Shown here: one piece after another, positions 8,362 to 16,018 of the stretch
How the letters are laid out: every line of letters begins with the position of its first letter
Position numbering within the stretch: the first letter of the stretch is position 1
DNA from: Curtobacterium sp. MCBD17_032
Lineage (GTDB): Bacteria > Actinomycetota > Actinomycetes > Actinomycetales > Microbacteriaceae
Assembly: GCF_003234855.1 (NCBI RefSeq)
Contig: NZ_QKTO01000006.1
Span: forward strand, 124,001-188,000
Reading direction: 5' to 3'
DNA length: 64,000 bases
Notes under the pieces: model-generated
Told to the model about the DNA's origin: nothing
Seen by the model: the letters and a program-made list of their open reading frames with translations, nothing else
Databases searched by the model: none
Translations under genes and position numbers: made by a program

Positions 8362-9627
8362 TCAGCCCGCCTTCGCGGCCTTCGCGGCCTGCTTCGCGCG
8401 GGCCTTCTCCGCCTTCTCGCGTCGTTCTGCGCGGGCCTTCTGCGCCTTCTCGCGTCGCTTCGCCCGCTTGTTCGCCCGTTCGTGGTCTTCGACGTCCTCG
8501 GAACGCTTCTGGCGCCACGGCTCGGCGGCGAGGTCCGGGCCGTCCCACACCTTGATCGCACCCCATGCGGCGGCGAGGAGCGGCACCGAGATGATCGCAC
8601 CGGTGATGCCGGCGAGGACGGTGCCCGCGGTGAGGCCGATCAGGATGACCAGGCCGTGCAGACGGAGCGTCTTGCCCATGAGCACCGGCTGGAGGAAGTT
8701 GCCCTCGAGCTGGTTGACGAGCACCACGATGCCGATGACGATCAGCGCCGGCACCGGGCCGAGCGCGACGAGGGCGACGAGCGCTGCCAGGATGCCTGCT
8801 GCGGTGGCGCCGACGATCGGGATGAACGCCGTGATGAACACGATGACGGCCAGGGGCAGGGCGAGGGGGACGCCGACGATGGCGATGCCGACACCGATGC
8901 CGATCGCGTCGACGGCCGCGACGGTGGCGGTACCGCGGACGTAGCCGCCCAGGGTGGAGACGACCCGGTCACCGACGCGGCGGGCGCGGGTGTACGAGGC
9001 GCCGGTGAAGGGGCGGAGCAGGAACTCCCAGATGCGGGGCCCGTCCTTGAGGAAGAAGAACAGCACGACGATCATGAGCACGAGGCCGGTGAGGAAGTTC
9101 GCGGTCGCGGACGCGCCTGCGAGTGCTCCCGAGCCGAACTGGGCGCTCGTGACGAAGTCGGTGGCCGTGTTGACCGCGTCGTCGACCTGCGAGTCCGAGA
9201 TGGCGAACGGCAACGTCGTGCTGAAGTCCTGCAGCTGCTGGAACCCCTGCACGGCCGACTTCTGCAGGCTCGACCACTGGTTCTCGACGGCGACGACGAT
9301 GAGGTACCCGAGGAGTCCGAGGACGACGAGCACACCGAGGAGCACGGTCAGCGTCGCGAAGACGGACGGGAAACCGTGTCGGCGGAGCCAGGACACGACG
9401 GGGTGCATGGCCGAGGCGATGATGAGCGCCAGGAGCACCGGGATCGTGACGACGCTGAGCACCTGGCTCGCGTAGACGATGCCCGCGACGATGACCAGGA
9501 TGATGATGACCTGCAGGCACCGGGTCGCGAGCTTGCCGAACGAGTCGGACCACGCGGCCCGCGCGCCGGTCAACGGCTCCGTCGGGGGAGTCGCGGGCGG
9601 GGCTGGGGTGGAACGGAAGAACGGCAT
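8362..9627 (-). CDS. AI-2E family transporter
   Basis: A 421-residue polytopic membrane protein of the AI-2E/PerM family with about eight hydrophobic helices, including TIPVLLALIIASAMHPVV near the first third and the family-typical AFIPIVGATAAGILAALVAL in the middle. Members export autoinducer-2 or act as Na+/H+ antiporters; which applies here is not known. The last 50 residues are a highly charged Lys/Arg/Ala tail (repeats of AKRREKAQKAR type), probably cytoplasmic. The ATG is supported by a TACCGT box 7 nt upstream. Confidence 0.88.
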   Translation of the reverse strand: MPFFRSTPAPPATPPTEPLTGARAAWSDSFGKLATRCLQVIIILVIVAGIVYASQVLSVVTIPVLLALIIASAMHPVVSWLRRHGFPSVFATLTVLLGVLVVLGLLGYLIVVAVENQWSSLQKSAVQGFQQLQDFSTTLPFAISDSQVDDAVNTATDFVTSAQFGSGALAGASATANFLTGLVLMIVVLFFFLKDGPRIWEFLLRPFTGASYTRARRVGDRVVSTLGGYVRGTATVAAVDAIGIGVGIAIVGVPLALPLAVIVFITAFIPIVGATAAGILAALVALVALGPVPALIVIGIVVLVNQLEGNFLQPVLMGKTLRLHGLVILIGLTAGTVLAGITGAIISVPLLAAAWGAIKVWDGPDLAAEPWRQKRSEDVEDHERANKRAKRREKAQKARAERREKAEKARAKQAAKAAKAG

Positions 9628-9634
9628 GCCGCCG

Positions 9635-9640
9635 ACGGTA
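9635..9640 (-). promoter_or_regulatory. -10 box of leaderless AI-2E transporter transcript
   Basis: On the minus strand TACCGT ends 7 nt before the ATG at 9627. Confidence 0.5.
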
Positions 9641-9711
9641 CAGACAGAACGGTGAGCGCGCCGCGGTGGTGCGCGCCGCGGTGGACGACGCCGTCCAGTG
9701 GACGAGTGGGG

Positions 9712-10140
9712 TCAGTCCTCGACGAGGTCCCGGTCGCGGAACCACTTCAGGAGCCAGGCGGCACTCGTGCGGTCGACGGTCGGCGCGAACTCGAGCGTGC
9801 CGGACAGGAACGGGCTGAAGCCCTCCTCGGCCGCGATGTCGGCGTCGTCGAGGCCGCGGTACGCCATCGACCAACCGTCGAAGCGGCGGTGCTCGATGTC
9901 CTCCCGGATCAGCGACCGGATCGTGTGGTGGCGCGGGTCCCGCTCGATCGCGGCGAACCGGTCGTCGACGCTCCACGCCGGGCCCTCCAGGAGCTGCATG
10001 AAGCGGCCGCCCTTGACGACGAGCAGCCCGGAGACGCCGAGCGCCTCGTTGCGCAGCCGCGCGGCGGCGAGCATCTCGGCGAGATCGTCCTCGGTGAACT
10101 CGTGCGTCGCGACGCTCATGTAGACGATGGAGACCAACAC
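9712..10140 (-). CDS. BLUF-domain blue-light sensor
   Basis: A 142-residue stand-alone BLUF protein, which binds FAD non-covalently and changes its hydrogen bonding on blue light. The residues that define a working photocycle are present: Tyr7 (VSIVYMS), Asn31 (RLRNEALGVSG) and Gln49 (RFMQLLEG), equivalent to the Tyr/Asn/Gln triad of AppA and YcgF. I place the start at GTG 10140 (M-L-V-S-I-V-Y), which gives the canonical BLUF N-terminus; a TTG one codon later is possible. No output domain (EAL, cyclase) is fused, so it probably acts through a partner. It sits alone between the AI-2E gene and a divergent phosphomutase gene. Confidence 0.88.
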   Translation of the reverse strand: MLVSIVYMSVATHEFTEDDLAEMLAAARLRNEALGVSGLLVVKGGRFMQLLEGPAWSVDDRFAAIERDPRHHTIRSLIREDIEHRRFDGWSMAYRGLDDADIAAEEGFSPFLSGTLEFAPTVDRTSAAWLLKWFRDRDLVED

Positions 10141-10209
10141 CGTTCGATTCTCGCGGGTCCGCGGATCGCCCGCACGTGCCTGTCCGCTGGTCGCACCGTC
10201 GGGCGCGCC

Positions 10210-10215
10210 TAGGAT
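10210..10215 (+). promoter_or_regulatory. -10 box of leaderless phosphomutase transcript
   Basis: TAGGAT ends 7 nt before the ATG at 10223. Confidence 0.5.
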
Positions 10216-10222
10216 CGTCCCC

Positions 10223-10933
10223 ATGGCGACCGTCCTCCTCGTCCGGCACGGGCGCACCACCGCGAACGCGACCGGACTCCTCGCGGGCCGCACTGCCGGC
10301 GTCGCCCTCGACTCCGTCGGCAAGCGCCAGGCAGCCGCGACGGCCGAGCGGATCGCCGCGGTGCCCCTCGCCGCGGTCGTCTCCAGTCCGCTGGAGCGGT
10401 GCCGACAGACCGCCCGTGCGATCACGGCCTTCCAGCCGGGCGACCCGCAGCAGCTCGTCGAGCGGGGCATCATCGAGGCGGACTACGGCGACTGGCAGAA
10501 CCGCGCGATCAGCGACCTCGCGAAGGAGCCGCTCTGGCGGGTGGTGCAGACCAACCCCAGCGCGGTGGTGTTCCCGGGCGGGGAGTCGATGCAGACCATG
10601 CAGTCCCGGGCGGTGGCGGCGGTGCGCCGGCTCGACGCGCAGATCGAGGCCGAGCACGGTCCACAGGCGGTCTGGGTGGCGGTGAGCCACGGCGACATCA
10701 TCAAGTCCGTCCTCGCCGACGCGCTCGGCATGCACCTCGACCTGTTCCAGCGCATCGCCGTGGGACCGGCCTCGGTGTCGATCGTCCGCTACGGCGAGCA
10801 GCGCCCCGAGGTCGTCGCGACGAACACCGAGTCGGGGGACCTCTCCTGGTTGGCGCGGGCAGCGGCACCGTCCGGCGACGCACCGGTCGGGGGCGGAGCG
10901 GGCCACGAGGACGCCGAGCGACCCACTCCCTGA
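10223..10933 (+). CDS. histidine phosphatase / MSMEG_4193-type phosphomutase
   Basis: A 236-residue member of the histidine phosphatase (phosphoglycerate-mutase-like) superfamily. LLVRHGRTTANATG carries the catalytic His and flanking Arg residues, SSPLERCRQTA the second Arg, and WVAVSHGDIIK the second catalytic His. It belongs to the actinobacterial subgroup named after MSMEG_4193, which is always found beside DUF3090 and SCO1664-type genes; the next two genes here are exactly those. The true substrate is unknown. The C-terminal 25 residues are Gly/Pro-rich and probably disordered. Confidence 0.9.
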   Translation: MATVLLVRHGRTTANATGLLAGRTAGVALDSVGKRQAAATAERIAAVPLAAVVSSPLERCRQTARAITAFQPGDPQQLVERGIIEADYGDWQNRAISDLAKEPLWRVVQTNPSAVVFPGGESMQTMQSRAVAAVRRLDAQIEAEHGPQAVWVAVSHGDIIKSVLADALGMHLDLFQRIAVGPASVSIVRYGEQRPEVVATNTESGDLSWLARAAAPSGDAPVGGGAGHEDAERPTP

Positions 10934-10954
10934 ACGGACGGAGGCGGCCGCTCC

Positions 10955-10960
10955 TACAAT
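10955..10960 (+). promoter_or_regulatory. -10 box of leaderless DUF3090 transcript
   Basis: TACAAT ends 6 nt before the ATG at 10967. It is a near-consensus -10, so the DUF3090/SCO1664 pair probably has its own promoter inside the trio. Confidence 0.6.
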
Positions 10961-10966
10961 GCGGGT

Positions 10967-11500
10967 ATGCCCCCCATCGTCCACGGCTTCGACTGGCCGG
11001 ACAGACTCGTCGTCGGAACGATCGGACTCCCGGGCGAGCGGTCGTTCTACATCCAGGCCCGCGACGGCCGCCGCGTCGTGAGCGTCGCCATCGAGAAGGA
11101 ACAGTCGGCCGTCCTGGCCGACAAGATCGACGAACTCCTCGACGAGGTCGCCACGGTGGAGGACAACCGCTTCAGCGTCCCCGACGCCGCCCCCACCGAG
11201 CTGCGCGACGGGGACCCGCTCGACCAGCCCGTGGAGCCCGAGTTCCGCGCCGGAGCCCTGAGCCTGGGCTTCGACCCCGCCACCGCGCAGGTGGTCATCG
11301 AGGCGTACCCGATCGAAGAAGACCTCGAGGTCGTCACCGAGTCCACCGGCGACGGCGACGAGGTCGAAGCGGTCGTCGAGCTCCCCGAGCCCACCGAACT
11401 CCTGCAGGTGAAGATCCCGGTCGGCACCGCCCGCGCGTTCGTCGAGCGCACCCGGGAGATCGTCGCCGCCGGACGACCGAACCCGCCCGAGCTCGGATGA
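10967..11500 (+). CDS. DUF3090 family protein
   Basis: A 177-residue soluble protein of the actinobacterial DUF3090 family, of unknown function. The family start (VHGFDWPDRLVVGTIGLPGE) and RSFYIQARDGRRVVSVAIEK segment are clear; the rest alternates beta-strands with acidic stretches (EEDLEVVTESTGDGDE). It is always encoded between the MSMEG_4193-type phosphomutase and the SCO1664-type protein, and its stop overlaps the start of the latter by four bases. In mycobacteria this set lies near mshC of mycothiol synthesis, which suggests but does not prove a redox or phosphoinositide-related role. Confidence 0.9.
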   Translation: MPPIVHGFDWPDRLVVGTIGLPGERSFYIQARDGRRVVSVAIEKEQSAVLADKIDELLDEVATVEDNRFSVPDAAPTELRDGDPLDQPVEPEFRAGALSLGFDPATAQVVIEAYPIEEDLEVVTESTGDGDEVEAVVELPEPTELLQVKIPVGTARAFVERTREIVAAGRPNPPELG

Positions 11501-12327
11501 CGGTCCAGCGGGGCAGCGGTGACGGCTTCGCCGGCCTCGATGCCGCCAGCGCCTCGGTGCCGAGCGCACCGGGGGAGCTCCGGATCACCGGACGCATCCG
11601 CGAGGCTTCGAACGCCACCTTCGTCGCCCGGCTCGACGGCGAGGACGTCGTCTACAAGCCGATCGAGGGCGAGAAGCCGCTGTGGGATTTCCCGGACGGC
11701 ACGCTCGCCGGCCGCGAGGTGTCCGCGTACCTCGTCTCCGAAGCCCTCGGGTGGAACGTCGTCCCGCCGACCTGGCTCGGGGACGGCCCCTTCGGCCCGG
11801 GGATGGTCCAGCGCTGGCAGGTCATCGACCCGGCGCAGGACGCGGTCGACCTGCTCCCGAGCGAGGAAGCCTCGGCCGCGGTCGCCGAGGGGACCGTGCG
11901 CGAGGTGCTCGACGCCGTCGACGAGAACGAGCAGGCGGTCACCCTGGTGCACGAGGACACGGCGGTCCTCCGGCGGATGGCGGTCTTCGACGTCGTCACG
12001 AACAACGCGGACCGCAAGGGCGGCCACGTCCTGGCGATGCCGGACGGTCACCGCTTCGGCGTCGACCACGGTCTGACCTTCCACGCCGAGCACAAGCTCC
12101 GGACCGTGCTGTGGGGCTGGATCGGCGAGCCGCTCACCGACGACGAGGTCGCCGGGCTCCAGCGGCTGTCCGAGGCGCTCCGTGGCGAGCTCGGCGAGAC
12201 CCTCCGGGAGCACCTGACGGACGACGAACTGTCGGCCCTCCGCGGTCGGTGCGCCGCGCTCGCCGCGGTGCGGGCGTTCCCGCCGCCGACCGGGTCCGGG
12301 CCGGCCGTGCCCTGGCCCGTCTTCTGA
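11497..12327 (+). CDS. SCO1664 family protein (PI3/PI4-kinase-like fold)
   Basis: A 276-residue protein of the SCO1664 family, remotely related to phosphatidylinositol 3/4-kinases and HipA-like kinases. Features include SNATFVARLDGEDVVYKPIEGEKPLWDFPDG (read in parts: a lysine-containing strand YKPIEGE and LWDFPDG), FDVVTNNADRKGGHVL as the catalytic-loop-like NNADRKGGH, and GVDHGLTFH as the metal-binding DHG motif. This gives plausible ATP-binding, catalytic and Mg-binding residues, but no substrate is established. It is translationally coupled to the DUF3090 gene by an ATGA overlap and ends the trio before a hairpin. Confidence 0.88.
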   Translation: MTVQRGSGDGFAGLDAASASVPSAPGELRITGRIREASNATFVARLDGEDVVYKPIEGEKPLWDFPDGTLAGREVSAYLVSEALGWNVVPPTWLGDGPFGPGMVQRWQVIDPAQDAVDLLPSEEASAAVAEGTVREVLDAVDENEQAVTLVHEDTAVLRRMAVFDVVTNNADRKGGHVLAMPDGHRFGVDHGLTFHAEHKLRTVLWGWIGEPLTDDEVAGLQRLSEALRGELGETLREHLTDDELSALRGRCAALAAVRAFPPPTGSGPAVPWPVF

Positions 12328-12345
12328 CGCTGGCCGGTCGCCGGC

Positions 12346-12363
12346 CGGGAGGCGCGCCTCCCG
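12346..12363. terminator. palindromic hairpin between convergent genes
   Basis: CGGGAGGCGCGCCTCCCG is a perfect 18-bp palindrome, extended outward by CCGG on each side with one mismatch. It contains the recurrent GCCTCCCGTC element (12356-12365) and lies between the convergent SCO1664 and VWA genes. Confidence 0.6.
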
Positions 12364-12397
12364 TCCGGCAGTCGGCACCAGTCGGTCCCGTCGCCGC

Positions 12398-14446
12398 TCA
12401 GGCGAAGCGCCCGAAGGCGCTGCCCCACAGCCCGTCGTCGCCGGAGGCCGAGCCGGAGCCGCGCCTGGCCCCCAGGTAGGAGCCGACCACCGCGACGCCG
12501 AGGTCCTCGTTCTCCGGAGCGGTCACCGTGCCGTCGACCCGGCGGGCCATGCCGTCGACGAAGCGTGCCAGACCGGGGTCGTCGCCGAGGCGGAAGAACG
12601 TCGTCTTCGCGCCGAGACGGTGGGCGTTCTCCAACTCGCGGACGCTCAGGGCGATGGTCACCGGGTCCGGCGGGTAGCTGAAGTACACCTGCCCGTTCGG
12701 CTCCAGGTGCGACGTCGGCTCGCCGTCCGTGACGATGAGCAGGACCGGCTGTGCGTTCGGGTGCTTCCGGAAGTGCCGGTTCGCGAGCAGCAGGGCGTGG
12801 TGCAGGTTCGTCCCCTTGTCCCACATCGCGTCGAGGCCGACGAGCTGTTCGACGTCCATCACCTCGGCTTCGCGACCGAACGCGATGAGCTGCAGGTCGT
12901 CGCCGCGGAACCGCGTCGAGATGAGCGTGTGCAGCGCCAGGGCCGTCCGCTTCATCGGGACCCACCGGTCCTCCATCGCCATCGAGAACGAGGTGTCGAC
13001 GAGCAGCGCGACGGCGGCCTGCGTGCGGGCCTCCGTCTCCTGCACCTCGACGTCCTCGATCTGCAGGCGGACACCGGCACCGGAACGTGTTCCGTCGCCC
13101 GCGGTCCTGGTCAGGGCGTTCGTGATCGAGCGCGTGACGTCCCACGGTTCGGTGTCGCCGAACTCCCACGGCCGGGTCGAGCCCGAGCGGTCACCGGCGG
13201 CTCCGGCCCGGCGCAGGTCACGCGCGCCCTGTCGGCCGGACATCCGCTCGGCGACGTCCTTGAGCAGGCTCTTCCCGAGCTGCCGCATCGCCCTGGGGGT
13301 GAGACGGAGCTGGCCGTCCGTGCCCCGGCGCAAGGACCCGGAGTTCCGCAGCGCCTTCTCGAGCTGCTGCAGGGTGCGGGCGTCCACGGCGGCCTGGTCG
13401 CCGAGCTGCTGCGCGAGGGCGTCGAGGTCCAGGTCGTCGAGTTCCGAGCCCGGACCGACCTGCGCGAGCTGGTCGGCGAGGGCGTCGAGGTCCGCGATGT
13501 CCTGGAAGACCCCGGTCCCGTCGCCGAGTCCGAGGCCCTGCTCGCCGTCCATCCCCTCGGAGCCGCCCCAGTCCTCGCCGGGACGGAGCGCGCGGAGGTT
13601 CTCGTCCAGCTGGGACAGCGCGCCCATCAGGGCGGGGGAGCCGAACGCCTGCTCGGCGAGGGCGTCGAGTTCGTCGCGCTGCTCCTGCGTCATCGAGTTC
13701 CGCATCCGCTGGGCGGCGGCGGACCGGGCGGCGAGGTCGTCGAGGAGCTCGTCGACGTCCTTCGGGTTGCTCGGGAACTGGTCACCGTGCTGCGCCATGA
13801 ACGCGTCGAACTGCTCCTGCGTGTCCTCGCCGCGGCGGTGGGCGTCGAGCAGGTCGTTGAGGTCCTGCATCATCTCTGCGACCGCGGCCCGGTCGTCGTC
13901 GGTCGCGTTCTCGAGCGCCTGCTTCATGCCGGCGAAGCGCTGGTCGAGCATCTCCCGACCGAGCAGGTCCCTGATCTGCTCGTACTTCTGCCGGGCCGCG
14001 GGGCTCGTCCACCCGTAGCCGCTGAGCTCGCGCACGGCGGCCGCGGGAGACGCCGGGAGGCTGTCGAGCTGCATCTCGGCGAGTGCCCGGTCGCCGTCGT
14101 CCATCGCGGTGTCCCGGGCGAGCTGGCCGCGCTCGGCGAGGACGGCCTCGTCGAGGAGCTGCCGGACCTCCTGCAGGGTGCCGTCGAGGTTGTTCCGGCT
14201 GGTGAGCTCCCGGCGCTTCTCGGCGACGAGCCGGGCGAGGTCGTCGAGCCCGCGCTGGGTCGGACCGCCACGGCGGAGGAACTCTCGCATCGCGCGTTCG
14301 GGCGAGGTGCCGGCCATGACGTCCTCGCCGATGGCGTCGAGCGCCTCGGCGAGGTCGACGGGCGGTGCCAGGGGGTCCGGGCCGCCCTCGTACCGGCCGT
14401 AGCGGGTGTCCCGGCTCAGCCGCCGGTTCGGGCGGCTAGATGCCAT
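12398..14446 (-). CDS. VWA-domain protein, partner of the AAA ATPase
   Basis: A 682-residue cytoplasmic protein. The N-terminal two thirds is highly charged and helical (many Asp/Glu/Arg/Gln, e.g. LDDLDLDALAQQLGDQ) and likely coiled or extended. From about residue 480 there is a von Willebrand A domain with a complete metal-ion-dependent adhesion site: DTSFSM (DxSxS), the Thr of KGTNLHH, and VTDGEPTS. It overlaps the AAA gene upstream by 11 bp. Such ATPase + VWA pairs (Rv0958/Rv0959 in M. tuberculosis) resemble Mg-chelatase BchI/BchD and MoxR systems, in which the pair remodels or inserts metal into a target. The target is unknown. Confidence 0.88.
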   Translation of the reverse strand: MASSRPNRRLSRDTRYGRYEGGPDPLAPPVDLAEALDAIGEDVMAGTSPERAMREFLRRGGPTQRGLDDLARLVAEKRRELTSRNNLDGTLQEVRQLLDEAVLAERGQLARDTAMDDGDRALAEMQLDSLPASPAAAVRELSGYGWTSPAARQKYEQIRDLLGREMLDQRFAGMKQALENATDDDRAAVAEMMQDLNDLLDAHRRGEDTQEQFDAFMAQHGDQFPSNPKDVDELLDDLAARSAAAQRMRNSMTQEQRDELDALAEQAFGSPALMGALSQLDENLRALRPGEDWGGSEGMDGEQGLGLGDGTGVFQDIADLDALADQLAQVGPGSELDDLDLDALAQQLGDQAAVDARTLQQLEKALRNSGSLRRGTDGQLRLTPRAMRQLGKSLLKDVAERMSGRQGARDLRRAGAAGDRSGSTRPWEFGDTEPWDVTRSITNALTRTAGDGTRSGAGVRLQIEDVEVQETEARTQAAVALLVDTSFSMAMEDRWVPMKRTALALHTLISTRFRGDDLQLIAFGREAEVMDVEQLVGLDAMWDKGTNLHHALLLANRHFRKHPNAQPVLLIVTDGEPTSHLEPNGQVYFSYPPDPVTIALSVRELENAHRLGAKTTFFRLGDDPGLARFVDGMARRVDGTVTAPENEDLGVAVVGSYLGARRGSGSASGDDGLWGSAFGRFA

Positions 14447-15824
14447 ACGCTGCTTCGCCCCCGCCGGACTCCTTGCTGATGCGCCGCGCGAGGAACAGCC
14501 CCTCGAGCGCCAGTTCGACGGCGCCGGCCCGTTCGCCGTCGTTCGTCGCCCCGACACGTTCGCAGACCTGGTCGTACAGGTCGGACTCGCCGAGCGACGG
14601 CAGGCCGGCGAGGAAGTCCCGCGCGCTGACCTGCTCACCCGTGGTCACCATCGTCCCGGCTTCGAGCGCGTCCACGAGGACGCCGAAGTCGAGCCCCCGG
14701 AAACGCGAGCGGACGGTCTCGGCGGTCGCGGTGCGCAGCAGGTGTTCGAGCACCTCGTCGGCGCGGTCCTCTTCCCCGGACTCGAACTCGATCTTGCCGC
14801 CGAGGACGTCGACCGCGGTCTCGAGGTCGATCGGCCGGGCGACGGCCTCGGGCTCGCCCTGGCGCGCGGCACGGTGCACGGCCGCCGCGGAGACGGTCTC
14901 GGCGCCGGCGATCGAGAAGCGGGCGCTGACGCCGCTGCGCTGATCGACCGCGCTCGACTCGCGGAGCGCCCGGGTGAAGCGGGCGAGGATCTCGATGAGC
15001 GGGTCCGGGACGTCGGCGGTCAGGTGTGCCTCTTGCCGGATCACCGCGATCTCGTCCTCGAGCTCGATCGGGTAGTGCGTGCGGATCTCGGCACCGAAGC
15101 GGTCCTTGAGCGGCGTGATGATCCGGCCGCGGTTCGTGTAGTCCTCGGGGTTCGCGCTCGCGACGATGAGCACGTCGAGCGGCAGGCGGAGGACGTACCC
15201 GCGGATCTGGACGTCCCGCTCCTCCATCACGTTGAGCATCGCGACCTGGATGCGCTCGGCGAGGTCGGGCAGCTCGTTGATCGCGACGATGCCCCGGTGG
15301 CCGCGCGGGATGAGCCCGAAGTGGATCGTCTCCGGGTCGCCGAGGCTGCGACCCTCCGCGACCTTCATCGGGTCGACGTCGCCGATGAGGTCCGCGACGC
15401 TCGTGTCCGGCGTCGCGAGCTTCTCGACGTAGCGCTCGTCACGGTGCACCCACGAGATCGGCAGGGCGTCGCCGAGGTCCTCGGCCCGCCGGATGCTCGC
15501 CGTGGTGATCGGCTCGAACGGGTGCTCGCCGAGCTCGGAGTCGGTGATGACCGGCGTCCACTCGTCCATCAGGCCGTTCAGGGTGCGGAGCAGCCGGGTC
15601 TTGCCCTGGCCGCGCTCGCCGAGCAGGACGACGTCGTGCCCGGCGATGAGGGCTCGTTCGAGCTGCGGGATGACGGTCGTCCGGAACCCGTGCAGGCCGG
15701 GCCAGGGGTCGCGGCCCTCGCGGAGGGCGGTCAGCAGGTTGTCGCGGATCTCGGCGCGGACCGACTTCTGGACGTGCCCAGCAGCGCGGAGCTCGCCGAC
15801 CGTGGTGATGTCTGGTCGGGTCAC
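14436..15824 (-). CDS. Mg-chelatase-like AAA+ ATPase
   Basis: A 462-residue AAA+ ATPase related to Mg-chelatase subunit I and to Rv0958. Walker A is GERGQGKTRLL (near residue 70), the Walker B region GIVAINELPDL, and sensor 1 lies in DVLIVASANPEDYTN. I place the start at GTG 15824 (M-T-R-P-D-I) because the box TACCGT (15832-15837) ends exactly 7 nt upstream of it; the GTG at 15833 would overlap the promoter. It drives the downstream VWA protein, with which it shares 11 bp. A chaperone or metal-insertion role is inferred from the family only. Confidence 0.87.
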   Translation of the reverse strand: MTRPDITTVGELRAAGHVQKSVRAEIRDNLLTALREGRDPWPGLHGFRTTVIPQLERALIAGHDVVLLGERGQGKTRLLRTLNGLMDEWTPVITDSELGEHPFEPITTASIRRAEDLGDALPISWVHRDERYVEKLATPDTSVADLIGDVDPMKVAEGRSLGDPETIHFGLIPRGHRGIVAINELPDLAERIQVAMLNVMEERDVQIRGYVLRLPLDVLIVASANPEDYTNRGRIITPLKDRFGAEIRTHYPIELEDEIAVIRQEAHLTADVPDPLIEILARFTRALRESSAVDQRSGVSARFSIAGAETVSAAAVHRAARQGEPEAVARPIDLETAVDVLGGKIEFESGEEDRADEVLEHLLRTATAETVRSRFRGLDFGVLVDALEAGTMVTTGEQVSARDFLAGLPSLGESDLYDQVCERVGATNDGERAGAVELALEGLFLARRISKESGGGEAAYGI

Positions 15825-15831
15825 GGGCGCC

Positions 15832-15837
15832 ACGGTA
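15832..15837 (-). promoter_or_regulatory. -10 box of leaderless AAA-VWA operon transcript
   Basis: On the minus strand TACCGT ends 7 nt before GTG 15824. It decides the start against GTG 15833. Confidence 0.5.
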
Positions 15838-15948
15838 CGCCTGCCCGCCGACGCTGGCGACCACGTGCCGGGCGGGAGCGTCGAGCCGGTCCGGCCCCGC
15901 GCCTCCCGTCCGAGACGCCCCCGTCAGCCTGTGACGCCGCGCTGCTGC

Positions 15949-15978
15949 CGAGACGCCGCCGGACACCACGGCGTCTCG
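15949..15978. terminator. hairpin downstream of the MetE-like gene
   Basis: A perfect 10-bp inverted repeat (CGAGACGCCG with CGGCGTCTCG) around a 10-nt loop, 40 bp past the stop of the minus-strand MetE-like gene and 110 bp ahead of the AAA gene. A T-tract is lacking, so termination is inferred. The rest of 15838-16018 holds one GCCTCCCGTC repeat (15901-15910). Confidence 0.5.
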
Positions 15979-16018
15979 CGCGGCCGGAGGCGTCGCGCGC
16001 AGACGGGCGCGTCCCGCG

